The position numbers were made by a program, and so were the translations under genes. This document shows, piece by piece, positions 45,655 to 58,509 of a DNA stretch of 64,000 nucleotides. Numbering within the stretch: the stretch's first letter is position 1; every line of letters starts with the position of its first letter. Location: contig NC_092577.1 in assembly GCF_037975245.1 (NCBI RefSeq), positions 26,721,398-26,785,397 of the forward strand. Direction: 5' to 3'. The notes beneath the pieces are model-generated. The model worked only from the letters and a program-made list of their open reading frames with translations. It had not been told where the DNA came from and ran no database searches. The stretch is from Apostichopus japonicus. Its lineage: Eukaryota; Echinodermata; Holothuroidea; Aspidochirotida; Stichopodidae.

Positions 45655-48600
45655 AAATGTTAACTTTTATAACGGAAGAGGGCTCAGGCTAGAAAGAAAA
45701 TGGAGACTACTATTTGTGAACTTTCAAACCGGAGATAATTCTCTTGCAAGGAACACACAGCTGTCTTACCGATGAGAAATACTGGAAAATGGAATGCCGG
45801 GTGGAACTACTTTATTCTCGCATGGGATTACTACAAGTAGAGGAGTTTGTGTTCTTATTAATCCTAGTTTAACTTTTAATAGTATTAAGTAGGAACTTAT
45901 TTCATTCGGTATATTTATAATAGGGATTTAAGTTCGTAATCGTATTTTTACGCTTGCATGCATTTATGCCCCTAATACTTACAATCCCAGCTGTTTCGCT
46001 GCAGAGGCGTCTATTATCATGAATAGGTTTTAGGGTGATAACATTATATTTGCAGGGGATTTAAACTTAGTTTTCAACATGGAGCGCGACAAAAAAAAAG
46101 GGGGGGTGACCTTAGAACCAATTTTAAGGCAAGGGAAAAGTGCTTCGATCTCATGGCCACTTATGATCTTGTCGATATATTTGGAGAGAAAGAACCCCAC
46201 TTCTTAAAATTAAACTTGTAGCTATATAATGTCACTCACTGCTGCATACCTTGCAGGCTTATCTATTTTCTAGTTTCTGCACATACTTGTCATGCACTGT
46301 CAAACGTGATCTTCTCTCCCGGTATTCAACCAGAACATTCTTTTATTTGTCTTACTTTTGCGACGGGTTCTTTAAGTATAGTCTAGAGGCCTGGGATATT
46401 GGAAACTAAAGAATTCTCTACTCAATGACCTCAACTATATCTCTCTTATCAACGATCTCATCTATGATGAAGTTTCTAACAATATGAGTAACAAGGCTTC
46501 GGAACGTTGGGAATTGTTGAAATTTAAAATCCGTTCAGCCAGTATTAAGTATTCTTAGCTGAGGGCCAAAGACCGTACCATCAAAGAAAGAGAGCTTATA
46601 GAGAGAATTGCTGTTCTTGAGCAACAGCTTTAAACAGCCGAGTCTTCGGATATTCGCTCTCAACTTAAAGCTTCTCAAAGTGAACTCCTTTCCTATTACA
46701 ATTACAAGCTCCCCCCGTTAGCAGGGTACGATAATTAGATCTCGGGCAAAATGTATGGAAGAAGATGAAAAAATACAACATGTTCCTTAAATTTAGAAAA
46801 GAGAAACAAATACCTAAATTCTATTCAAAAACTTTAAAACGGGGATGGTCAACTCCCCTCCGATAAGAGTGATATCCTTCTTGAGATTAAAAATGATTAC
46901 AAGATCCTTCATAGTTCCAGTGAGTGATTTCCTTATACATTTTCCATGAACTCCCTATGCAGCAGGCACCAGTTGAGGATCAGGCATCTTGCGACAGCCA
47001 ACTCTCTTCGGATGAATGTTCTCAAGCCATTAGCGTTGTGAATAATGATAAAGCTCCCGGGAGTGATGGTCTTTTCGCTATTTAGTTTATATAAAACTAT
47101 TTGGCATTTAATAGGATAACTAGTGGAAGACTCCCTAAACCAAGGTTTCGAGAAAAACAAGCTTCCTGCTGAACAAACTAGAGACGTATAACATTGGTCT
47201 TAAAACCTAACAAAGATTCTACTTCTTCAAACAATTATCGCCCAATCACCATTTTAAACACAAAAGCGTGTGCATCTAGATTGAAACCGGTTACTCAAAA
47301 CTTATTGGGCACAGCAAACTGGTTTCCTCCAAAATAGATTTATAGGAGAAAATATCAGATTCGTTTTAAACCTTTTAGATTACACATCTCGCCATAATAT
47401 CTTCGTTTTTTAAATATTTTTAGTCGATTTTGAAAAAGCGTTTAATAAACTGGAATGTAACTTATTGACAGCATCTCATACTTCCAGTTTGTGTCAATGT
47501 GGGTCAAAGGCTTCTATAATAATATTACTGCATGTATTTGCAGTAATGGGCACTCTACAGATTTCTTCCCAGTTCAAAGATGGGTCAGAGCCGTATAAAG
47601 TCAAACTTATTTCCGTTAGGCTCGTTGATTACTCGTGCTCTTCATTTTGTTAACAACCTCAATGTTAATGTCACACAGGGCCAGTTAACTTTTTAGGTAT
47701 TTCCTTTACGAATGATGGAAATGACTTGTTTCGCTTGAACTACGAGCCTAATCTCTCCAGACTTAAAGGTTGCCTTAATTGATGGTCGTCTAGGGATCTG
47801 ATCCCTATAGGGCAATATGTAATTATCAAGACTTTTGCTCTGTTCCAACTAGTATTTCTCGTTCTAGTTTTGCCAAATCCTCCTAGAGAGTTCATTCAGG
47901 TTCTATGAAAAGTCATTTTTGAATTATTTGGTCGGGTAATCTCGAAAAAACGTTCGGTTATTGTTAATCCGATTAGCGACGGAGGGCTAAAGATGACCCA
48001 CGTCCCTAGCTTTATAAACAGTTTAAATTGTACATGGATTTTGCTACGATAATAAAGGCCCTTGGAAGATGTTTTTCGTAATTCTTACGGCAAGAATTTG
48101 ATTTTTCAGAGTATAACTGTTCTAAGAACGATATAAAAAATGATTTGCCGTGAGGCAAATTGTTTGTGCAACTATGGTGCGACATTTCCTTAAGCCTTTC
48201 AAAGGAAAGTTTTGGAGACCAAATAACCTGGAACAACTCCTTCATTCGCATTAACAACAGTACTATGATGTACGATCATTTTTTGATAAAAAAATATAAA
48301 TTTCGTAAGTGATCTATTTGCCAACGAGGGTAAGCCTCGAACGTACAGTCGCTTTAAAGCTCAATTCCATTTAGATTCTTTGCCATTACTATTTACTTGG
48401 GCTTAATCAGTTGTAGCCAGAAGGAGTGGAGAAGGTCAGGTTGCCAAAGAAACGATTCTTCCAATGTTAATAGTGATTGGTAAAATTTTTTTACCTCCAT
48501 GGTAAAACAATGTAATGCGGGCCACCTTTATTTCTCAATAAATGTACAAATACCACTTACGTAATATCTCTGATGTCCCAATTAACTACCCTAAAGAAAT

Positions 48601-49455
48601 GGAAAATAAGTTTTAGGGAGCTTACAGACAGGGACTGGCGTCGCATTTTCAGCATGCCTCGGTTCACTACATGTGTCAGAAGCTAAGCTTCAGTATTTTC
48701 AATTTTACACATAGAATCACGGCAACAAATAAACTCCTTACTTTTATGGGCAAAGTAGAATATAGTTTGTTCTCGTTTTGTAAAGTCGAAATTGGGAGTT
48801 TAGAACATCTCTTTCGGGAGTGTCGCTTCACTGCTTCTTTTATTGTAGATGTAGAAATCGTTTTCTAAATGAACACTTTTTCTTCTCAAAACAAGAAATT
48901 TTCTTTGGCTGGGATGCATGTGCTTTACATCCATACAATTTTCTTATTCACTCAGTTGGGACAATTTTTATATACTGTAGTGTAATATCCTGCTTCGGGG
49001 CACTCATATTGTCAGTACGAGCAGTATGAATGTTTTTTCAGCTCAAGGTTAGTAACTATTTGTACTGACTATACTAGTGCTTTGAGAGCAAGATATTGGA
49101 ATACAGTTTAGAGAGGCATAGCATTAGGAAATTGTCCCAACTGTCTGTTTTTTTTTTCTATAAGTTCAAGTTTGCAATTAGTATCGAACGTTTAACTGAT
49201 TTGATAGTGTCTAGATCTAGGAAGAATCGTGTTAATTTCTCTGACTTGATACAAGCTTTGACTCCCTGCCAAGGTCCATTCCGGGAATGTTTTATACTCG
49301 ACTTATATGCTTGTCTTCGGCTTCGGTTATGCTTTGTTTAGTTTCCGTCAGAACGCTGCAAGGTGCAGGTGAACTATTGTAAATATGCGAATCATTGTAT
49401 ATCTGCATTACTGTAAATTACATACAATCTGAATAAACGGAGGAAAGAAAATACG
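45655..49455 (+). pseudogene. Decayed Tx1/L1-like LINE
   Basis: A long plus-strand relic with many frameshifts. In order: endonuclease pieces TDEKYWKMEC, TTSRGVCVLINPSL, CIYAPNTYNP and IIFAGDLNLVF (AP-endonuclease type); reverse transcriptase pieces APGSDGLF near 47060, KPNKDSTSSNNYRPITILNT near 47210 and FVSMWVKGF near 47490; then a C-terminal cysteine-histidine piece FCKVEIGSLEHLFRECRF near 48790. The 3-prime end has TGAATAAACGGAGG. The order matches Tx1/L1 elements. It cannot make protein. Confidence 0.75.
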
Positions 49456-49689
49456 TATATCCCATCAATGGAAAGGTACAAGTGTAAAGATTCAATGTAA
49501 CATATACATTTGGACGGATTGGAGGATGTCGAAACACCAACACCAGCTATGCATGTTTAAAGCTAAACGTACAAACGTTCACGCATCAACGCATACTACT
49601 TGCTTCCTGTGAATGCGTGTTAGTCTAAAGGTGGCATATAGTCGCCGCAATAAACACAACTGCATTTGCATCCTTCCATGTAAGCAGCC

Positions 49690-50617
49690 CGGCCGTATGG
49701 AAAGCCATTTTAACATTTAATCGGGAATTTTAGATATCTGAAATTGTTTCTTATTTCAGATATCTGAAATTGAATTCGAGATATCTTAAATAGATTTCGA
49801 GATATCTGAAATTCAAATTCAGATATCTGAAATTGAATTCGAGATATCTGAAATTGAATTCGAGATATCTAAAATAGATTTCGAGATATCTGAAATTCTA
49901 ATTCAGATATCTGAAATTGAATTCGAGATATCTGAAATTGAATTCGAGATATCCGAAATTGAATTCGAGATATCGGAAATTCTATTTCATATATCTTAAA
50001 TTTAATTCGAGATATCTGCAATTGAATTCGAGATATCTGAAATGCATATGCATAAATTTCCGATTAAATGTTAAAATGGCACGTATGGAAAGCCATTTTA
50101 ACATTTAATCGGGAAATTTCAGATATCTGTAATTGAATTCGAGATATCTGAAATTGAATTCGAGATATCTAAAATTCTATTTCAGATATCTGAAATTGAA
50201 TTCGAGATATCTGAAATTGAATCCGAGATATCTGAAAATGAATTCGAGATATCTGAAATTTTATTTCAGATATCTGAAATTGAATTCGAGATATCTGAAA
50301 TTGAATTCGAGATATCTGAAATTGAATTCGAGATATCCAAAATTCTATTTCAGATATCTGAAATTGAATTCGAGATATCCGAAATTGAATTCGAGATATC
50401 TGAAATTGAATTCGAGATATCTCGAATTCAATTTCAGATATCTGAAATTCCCTGGTATTTCGAGATATCTGAAATTGATTTTAAGATATCTGCAATTATT
50501 TGTAGATATCTTAAATAAATTGGAGATATCTGTAATTTAATTTGAGATATCTGAAATTATTTCGAGATATCTGAAATTCCTTATTAAATGTTAAAAAAGC
50601 TTTCCATACGGCCGCGA
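49690..50617. mobile_element. Palindrome-bounded element(s) filled with a 21-bp EcoRI/EcoRV satellite
   Basis: Left end GGCCGTATGGAAAGCCATTT and right end GCTTTCCATACGGCC are inverted; the continuations TTAACATTTAATCGGGAA and TTCCTTATTAAATGTTAA also pair. The same end, in both orientations, recurs head to head at 50055-50115, so there are two adjacent units. The interior is a 21-bp repeat GAATTCGAGATATCTGAAATT, about 30 copies, itself partly palindromic. No clear target duplication was found. Confidence 0.75.
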
Positions 50618-50713
50618 ATATTTTTTTCCCAAACTGAACTGACACTGAAATCATTTCCTCGATTCTGATTGGCTCTCAGCGAGAACTTTATATACGTAAG
50701 TATTCAACATGGA

Positions 50714-51094
50714 TCCCCCGGCCTGTGTAACACTCTGCCGGCCTGTGTAACACTCTGTCGGCCTGTGTAACACTCTGCCGGCCTGTGTAACACTCTGCCG
50801 GCCTGTGTAACACTCTGCCGGCCTGTGTAACACTCTGCCGGCCTGTGTAACACTCTGCCGGCCTGTGTAACACTCTGCCGGCCTGTGTAACACTCTGCCG
50901 GCCTGTGTAACACTCTGCCGGCCTGTGTAACACTCTGCCGGCCTGTGTAACACTCTGCCGGCCTGTGTAACACTCTGCCGGCCTGTGTAACACTCTGCCG
51001 GCCTGTGTAACACTCTGCCGGCCTGTGTAACACTCTGCTGGCCTGTGTAACACTCTGCCGGTCTGTGTAACACTCTGCCGGCCTGTGTAACACT
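50714..51094. repeat. 20-bp satellite, nearly homogeneous
   Basis: About 19 units of CTGCCGGCCTGTGTAACACT with only three single-base variants. Because 20 is not a multiple of three, all three minus-strand frames are open; these are artefacts of the repeat. Confidence 0.97.
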
Positions 51095-51793
51095 CTGGTC
51101 CAAAAAATATCATAAAAAAAAGAAGAGAGAGAGTACGATTGTGCCTGGTTTACAATTGTAACCGTTTGGCTGTTCCATTCAATGTAAGACAGAAAATTTC
51201 GTTTCCCACGAACCGTTCGCAATGCTTTCTTGTAGTTCATTGTTTTAAGATTAATTCACCGGGCCACAACGATGACTCATTGCGTGTGGACTCAGGGAAC
51301 ATGGTACTTCCCACCAGGGAGTTGTTCCATAACAACTCCCTGTTCCCACACTTTAAAAACTGGGGGAAGAAGTATATTCTCCCTCACCCACCCCCCCCCC
51401 CCTCTCTCTCTTGTTTTTGTCACATGCCATGTGCTTCATTGCAGTACTGAATCATTCAGAATGATCCTTTACATTAGCAAAGAGTTCCGGTAGTCCAATG
51501 ATTAATATTTTGTAAACTGTTTACATTTACCCTCTATTCCCCCCCCCCCCCTATACTAAAAACATCGAAAATAAACTGCTTAGGTGGACCGTATATTACT
51601 CTTAGTTTTTAACGCTTCCATGCCTTCCTAGTGCTATCCCACTTTAAGTAGTACCACCCTACTCCTAGTTTTTAAGATAAATTGTAAATTTGATTACAAA
51701 AAAAGTTAACATTTCGGTATTACAGGTTGGAATTTCGAGAAACAAAAAACATGGGATTTTCGAGCAAAGAAAGCACGTAAATGTAAGGGTATA

Positions 51794-52386
51794 TCATTTC
51801 CATCGCTTCTTGCCGTGATATTTCTTCGCACAGAAAGCAGTGCCGACCTCTAAGTCCATCTTGTTGCTGGCTTGTAAGAAGATGTAATTTTCGAGTTGTT
51901 CACTCTTGTAAAAAGCAACATTTAGATCACCAACCAGTTGCTTCGATAGATCCTCTTCAAAGTGTTTCTTCAACATGAAGACGTTAGTATGGATCAGTTT
52001 TAAGTTGAGTGCGACCATGAGTTCTTCACTGGCCATCGAATCATTGATGACGTCAGTTTGTGTCTCTGAGTCGACTAATTTAGATGGAGCAGCACTAGAC
52101 TGATCTCCTATAGATGTTACGTCATTCGTTCTAGCAATGTTGTTGTTATTGATGACGTCACCAGATGCCCATTCTTTGGGCGTTTTCCAGTAAATCGGCC
52201 ACTGTTAGTATTTTGCTTTCGTTAATAGAAGTGGCACGTCCATCCACAGAACAGCCATCCTCCCTACTCCCGATAAGGTTTTGTTTGGCAGAGATGGTTT
52301 GTCGTCCAAACAAGTCCCGGGTAGACTTGTAAGAGAGAGCAGCGGTAGCAGCCACACCCAGACCAAACACCAGAAGCTGATCACGA
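51794..52386 (-). CDS. Possible host-gene exon(s), unidentified, with a frame conflict
   Basis: I do not recognise this gene. On the minus strand an acceptor-like ttttttaagcttcag precedes an open frame beginning RDQLLVFGLGVAATAALSY, which looks like a membrane segment, and continuing to TVADLLENAQRMGIW and a TGA near 52160. A second frame, open through the same region, runs via DQSSAAPSKLVDSETQTDV and HTNVFMLKKHFEEDLSKQL to a stop at 51794. Both halves look protein-like: charged, non-repetitive and with varied codons. They could be joined by a one-base indel near 52165, or by a short GT-AG intron of 67 nt starting at the GTGACG near 52160. It could equally be two fragments of a decayed gene. 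No upstream exon was found in the window. Confidence 0.45.
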
Positions 52387-52933
52387 CTGAAGCTTAAAAA
52401 ATATGAGTAAGCAAATAAACAGCAGTTAAATCCGTGAATGGTGCTTATAAATACCCTGACTAATAACACATGAAAACAGTGCCAGGCATGACAAGAGAGT
52501 GTGTGGAATACATTATCAACAATATAGCCTATGTTTACAGCACTTGTATAACATATGTATAACAGATGTACATATTGGCAATAATCTAATTTACATGGAT
52601 GAATATGGCCTTTCAATTGTTATTAAGCCATAAAATATGAGAATATGAAAATATCCGAGACTGCTTGGTTCTTTCCCTTGTCGCATTCTGTTCCCCCGCC
52701 TGTAAGAATATACCCCCTCCAAAAAAATGACCTCCTATACGCCTTTGAGTTCTATAGGTCTATGTTGCATAACTCGTAGTAAATAAACACGCTCTGATTG
52801 TACACTGTACGAATCCGTATATACACTGATTTGTACATTATGCAGGAATAAAGTTTTGTAAACAAATACAATATTGTCTTCAATATGATGTGACCGTTCT
52901 ACGTCGGGAGGAGACGCAGCACCACGGTGATCA

Positions 52934-54279
52934 CAGGGGCGTATCCAGGGGGGCGCAACAGGCGGGCGCCCCCCCCCCTATTGGCCGTCACCAAAAAAAA
53001 AAAAGTTTAGCAAAAAGTAAAATAAAAAATTGATGACGACCTTTATGTGAGATGTCGGTGATCGCTCAACCCCCCCCCCCCCTCCCGTATGCTTTATTGT
53101 TTGTTTGCCAAAAAAAAGTTCTGGCGAAGTTCGGCGGCATAATAGTTTTAGAAACATAGATGGTAATTGTGTTTGGATTATCACTATAAACACTAAGTGA
53201 CATGCCAGCCATACTAAATTGTGCATTTTGTGTCCATATTTACTGGAAATGTTGCTTATTATTAAGGTCGAAAAATGGATCACATATGGCCATGGGCGGC
53301 GATCCTGGGGGGGGGGAAGGGTGGATATATCCCCCATGAAAATGGGTGGAGGGGATGTAATACACCATATCCCCCCCCCCCCCCACCAAATGCCAGGGAT
53401 AAGAATATTTTCATGCCTACATTTATGCATCATCGTTAATGTACGGCTCTTTTTTAGCTTCATTTCTCGCCTACCATAAACGCAGTGCGATCTTTTCAAA
53501 TAAAGCGTCTTTATAAAGCAAGAATAGTTGACTGTAGGCTTCATTGGCCCTATAACAACAAAATGTATTATTGCGCCCACGGTATTGATATAGTACATAT
53601 ATGCACCCTCATAGTATTCATATAGGCCCTATAGTAGGCCTACACACCTACATGTTCCCTCGAACAGCTGAGAATCTCATGTTACCAGGGTAATGCTTAA
53701 TACACGTTTCACCTGGATGCCCTAGCAATCGGTACCTAGGAATGTAACTATGTGTAATTGTGTATTGCATGTGTATAGGCCTATAATAGCCTGCATGAGG
53801 CCATTTTCTTCATCGAATAATATAAAAGAGCTCTCGAACATTCTAACGTTGCGCCTGAAACAAGATTGACAGGGGCAATTTTCCCAAAATAACACCCGAA
53901 ATTAAAAAAAAAGTATTTTGGATCCTGATTATGAGATATTTCGGACATGACATCCCTATTTTAAAGTTGGGTATATGCGCTTGGAAACCTCGGGAAGTGC
54001 CGTTTCCGGTCATCTAGAGGGTTTGTTAATCCCAAAATTTTCTGATACGCTTCGCGCCAACTTACGGTGGCGCTACGCTTAGATAGTCAACAAGGTCATA
54101 TCCCCCCCCCCCCACTCGGAAGTACGGATCGCCGCCCATGCATATGGCACCATTTTGCATTTCAGCCCTTCTTCGAAAGCAAAAATTGTTCACCCCTCCC
54201 CTTAGACCCACCCCCAGGACGGTGATCATTCATGCCTGACGCCCCCCCCCCCTAATGGAAAATCCTGGATACGCCCCTG
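52934..54279. mobile_element. Outer element with CAGGGGCGTATCCAGG termini and 6-bp duplication
   Basis: Perfect 16-bp inverted termini CAGGGGCGTATCCAGG, flanked by TGATCA on both sides (52928-52933, 54280-54285). The termini are nearly those of L1, but the duplication is six bases. Contains a complete nested hAT element (53291-54140). Non-coding. Confidence 0.87.
53291..54140. mobile_element. Nested hAT-like element with CATGGGCGGCGATCC termini
   Basis: Perfect 15-bp inverted termini CATGGGCGGCGATCC and an 8-bp duplication CATATGGC (53283-53290, 54141-54148). Core module at 53985-54087, 53 bp from the right end, followed by a C-run. Non-coding. Confidence 0.92.
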
Positions 54280-54314
54280 TGATCAAGTGGCACTGTCGGA
54301 TACTAAGCCCAATC

Positions 54315-54531
54315 TGGTTTCAACATTGAGTGTATACAACATTGAGTGTATACAACATTGAGTGTATACAACATTGAGTGTATACAACATTGAGTGTATA
54401 CAACATTGAGTGTATAAAACATTGGGTGCATACAACATTGAGTGTATACAACATTGTGTGTATAAAACATTGGGTTTATACAACATTGGGGGTATACAAC
54501 ATTGAGTGTATACAACATTGAGTGTATACAA
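54315..54531. repeat. 16-bp minisatellite
   Basis: About 13 units of ACATTGAGTGTATACA, with a few GTGTG and GGGTG variants in the middle. Confidence 0.95.
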
Positions 54532-54873
54532 GAAATCACATTGCCAAAAGCGTACGTCTGCAGTCCCATGTTTTTAATGGCTCCACACTTTCGTGTGGAA
54601 GAAGAGGCAAAGATTATGTATAGCGCCTACACTTCTCACACACAAAAACTAACATCCGAATATACAGTTCTGACGCGCATTCGTTTTAGCTCACGGTTCG
54701 CAAGGACGTAGCCAGGGGGAGCAGGGGAGCGACTTCCCCCCCCCCCCCACCACACTTTCAGTGTCGAAAAAAATGTTAAAAACTGTCTTTTGTTTAGCAT
54801 GGTATTTTGTCAGTGCTCTTTTGATCTTGAATACTCGTCAGCTCCGTTAACTCGATTATAATCGTAATAACAT

Positions 54874-57014
54874 CAGGTGCGTATCCAGGGGGGGGGGGCG
54901 TTGGGGGCGCGCGCCCCCCGGGTAAGAAAAAGAGGAGAGAAAAAAAAGAGAAGAAAAAAGGAAAAAAGAGGGGAAAAAAGAGGAGGAGGAGAGGAAGGAA
55001 GGGAAAAGAAAAAGAAGAAAGAGAGAAGAAGGAGAAAAGGAGGGAGTAAAAGAAAAACGCGAAGACACCGGGGAGAGAAAGAGGAACAGTGACATCATTA
55101 CAGCGCTGAAGGGTAGCCAGTGACGGATCAATGATTTCGTAAAAGTGTGACTCACCCTACCCCTTACACCGACAACTCCATTTTTTGACGTTTCCATTTT
55201 CCTCTCTCACTAATGATCTATATATGTACTATATATGGTCTATCATAACGCGTGTGTAGAATTGTGCTATGAAACCAACTGTGGCTGGTCTCAAACTCGA
55301 CCGTGTCGTCGGGGAACATGACGCATTTTGGGATGGGGGCGACCGCCCGCCCCCCCCCCCATTCAGCATTTTTTTAAATGATATCGCTAAGTAATTTCAA
55401 AATAGAAAGTGCTTAGAGGCAACTTACAAGTCCTGGGTAGTGCCATTTCCAGCAATCTGGGAGGCATTTTCGGCCAAAATTTTCTTGTACACTTCGCGCC
55501 AACCTATGGTGGCGCTACGCTTAGATAATTTGCCTACAGGCTTCGCCCCTCCCTTGGCAAATTCCTCGCTACGCGCCTGTTCGAATTTGTAACGCAAACA
55601 GCAGATATCACATCATATCAGTGAGCATGATATGGTGTTCCAGGATGAAAAGCCTCAAAACTGTCCGACTTGCCTGAAAAAATAACCAAAAATTTTCGCG
55701 CGCAAAGCTCGCGTTCAACGTGTTCATGTCAATATCATATAAGCAAGCATCGGTTATTACATCGCATGCCATCATGTACCGTACGGTCCGTTCAAATTGC
55801 GCAGTATACCGCGGGATGCTAATGTAAACAACGACATGTCTCATGTAGATGTATAAAAAGCATGGAGGTCCAATTATGTCAAAACTCTCTTTTACATTAG
55901 TAATGGCGAATTAGGGGCTGCACCACCGCCGCGCAGTGGCGGAGCGTCCATACGGTCGGGGGGAGGGGGGTGGATGCCCCCCCTGACGGACTCAAATGGA
56001 CTGCTGGCGCTTTTTTCAGCTCTTTACCACTTTTTACTTATTCTAGATTATTGACTTTTTTATTGCGCTCTCATCTACTTATTGACATTTGTCATATTTT
56101 GTTGGTGTAATTTGGCGATGACACCTTATTCTTCGTTTATCTGCAAATTAGCCAGGCCCGGAAAGGGTCATTTCCGGCGATCTAGGGAGTATCTTTATTC
56201 AAAAATTTTCTGTACGCTACGCGCCAACCAGTGGTGGCGCTCCGCTTAGATAGTGTCGAAAGCGCTCCCTACAGACCATTCTCGCCACTCCTGACCAATA
56301 CCCCTAGCTCCGCCACTGCCGCCGCGCCTCCTACGCCTATGTGTGTAGTGTTCGGTTTCAGAAATATCTGCTATTTTTTCATTTCCTTCAACCAAGTTTT
56401 ATAATAGCCGTTATAAGAGGTTTTAATGTTTGTACACCAATAAATTAACTGTGTCGGAATTTTCGAAAATTTCTGACCAGCATTCTGCATCACACTTCCC
56501 TCTACTCGTGCAATTTTGACCGGTCTGTTAGGGGTTCAAGGAAGTTTTTCTATATTGGTTTTCCATACATGAAATTTTGTACAACATTATGGGTATGTTT
56601 TCAAGTGAGTTTATTCACGAGAAATGGGAATTTTCAAATTCTGAACAAATATGGGGCTTAAAACCTTGAAAAGTGGGGCTGACGGGTATTGTGGGCCGCG
56701 ACGTAGAATCACCTACAAAAGCAAAGACCCACAGGAGATGCCATCAGGTCGAACATGATGTGTGCCGGGTTGACAAACTTCAAAAAGGTTATGGATGGAA
56801 AAAAAAACTATTAGGAAATACCTGGTTCTCAGGCAAAAAGTGTACATCTGGTTGGTCATTTCAAGCCCGAGAAGTGCCGTTTCCGGTGATCTGGGGGGGG
56901 GGGGGGGTTTCAAAACAAGAAATTTTCTTGTACGCTGCGCGCCAACCGATGGTGGCGCTCCGCTTAGATAGTAATTCGCGCCCCCCGGGTTTGAAAATCC
57001 TGGATACGCGCCTG
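54874..57014 (+). mobile_element. Nested DNA transposon, family L1, copy 5
   Basis: Termini CAGGTGCGTATCCAGG and CCTGGATACGCGCCTG with duplication AACAT (54869-54873, 57015-57019). Contains a purine tract, core (55430-55529), an L3 MITE (55934-56318) and a terminal core (56865-56972) with an expanded G-run. Confidence 0.9.
55934..56318 (+). mobile_element. hAT MITE, family L3, nested in L1 copy 5
   Basis: CCGCCGCG duplication (55926-55933, 56319-56326); core at 56153-56254. Confidence 0.9.
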
Positions 57015-57738
57015 AACATTCAGTGCTTCTTACTTAGTTTGGCAGATGCAATTAGCTAACTTTAGCATATAGCCTATTACAAGCCTATAGTTGGCCACTG
57101 CGTAATAAAATACATATTGCCTACCTAACCGTACTCTATGGAATGTCACGAACCGTATGCACAACAACGTCGACAACGTTCGTTCTCATCCTTTCTATGA
57201 TTCGTCCTAAGTTGTTGCACGAACACTATGTTATGAAGCTAAGCTAGCAATCGTACGTGATACCTACTTCCTTTAAATAATTATTACACTGCTAATACAC
57301 TGCGATAACGATATTTGTTTTTAGGCCACTGCATATCTGGCTGTATTACAAAATATGAAAAAATATACAACTATACAAAATATATTATAATGTCCATCAG
57401 CTAAGTTCGTCAAATGTATTAAAGTTCAGACATTGGACAATAAACAACAATCAACCTACTGGAAAAAGAGCATTATGTTTGTCTTTCTGATATAATATGT
57501 AAAAGAACATGTAAAAGAATTCAAAAAGGAATCAAAATCTGCTGATAATATAATATGATATGATAATGATGAAACTGCATGGCAAAACATTGCACCAGAT
57601 CGCATCTAAGGACCTTCAATTGTTCAAAAAAATATCAAAGGGGGGGGGGACGCCGCATTCCCTTAGACCCTCCCCATATCAATCGCAAAATGTGCTCCCC
57701 CTCACGTTCAAATTCCTGGCTACGTCGCTGACGGTTCG

Positions 57739-58509
57739 TATATTTCTTCCGTGGCTTGACTTTGAGTTATAGGGATATATAAAGGAGAAAATGAATGGAG
57801 AACCATTCCGAGTAGTAGGCTACAATTTGTCAGCATTTACTATGTACCTTATATGTTATTCGTAACAAATATTCCTACATTTTCCCAATGTTTACCGCAA
57901 TATTCAATTTCAAAATCGAACTACAACTGGAACGCACGTTAATCAGGACTGTACACGTACACGAGAAGCAGGCGACAGGATACGTCTTAAGAGGGTCATA
58001 GAACACGTTATAACCAGCAATGATCTAACATGAACAGTCTGGACTTTTCAAACTATTGAGTTCATACAGTGTCTCTAACAACTCCCTGCCCAGGAAGATC
58101 GATATGACTAATCAAAATTGATATTTAGTACTATATATAGTACGGCAAACAACATTGTCTTGGTCAATGTTACATATCATCACATTATGTAGTAATTGTG
58201 ATAAGCTATCCAACTGTTGCGGTTTAGCATTGAACACTCGCCCCAAACCGCGTGCCGCGCGTAATTTTTTTTCATAGGACGGTTAAGGGCATCGGCCAAT
58301 CAAATCCCTGGATTCCAAACATGAGACGCTTTTTCAAGAAATATGTTCTGAATCTTTTTTCCTAGTTTTGACCCCATATTATGAACGACAATCCTTCATT
58401 TTCATGGAAACTGAAACCCTAACGCACTTTCTAATCCCTAACTCTGATTTCAAACGAATTTGTAAATTCCTGAAAAACCTGAAACCCTTATCCGTCCTGG
58501 GAATACAAA
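57739..58509. other. Unassigned
   Basis: No gene, repeat or terminus recognised. Confidence 0.35.

Larger units (their letters stand above)
54701..57730. mobile_element. hAT-like element containing L1 copy 5
   Basis: Left CAAGGACGTAGCCAGG and right CCTGGCTACGTCGCTG are inverted, with a perfect 8-bp duplication ACGGTTCG (54693-54700, 57731-57738). About 0.9 kb is its own sequence; the remainder is L1 copy 5 inserted in it. It also contains a CCCTTAGACCCTCCCC repeat near 57660. Non-coding. Confidence 0.88.

Noticed and set aside
50651-51240. Three overlapping minus-strand frames of 140-178 codons
   Set aside because: They are produced by the 20-bp tandem repeat, which is open in every frame.
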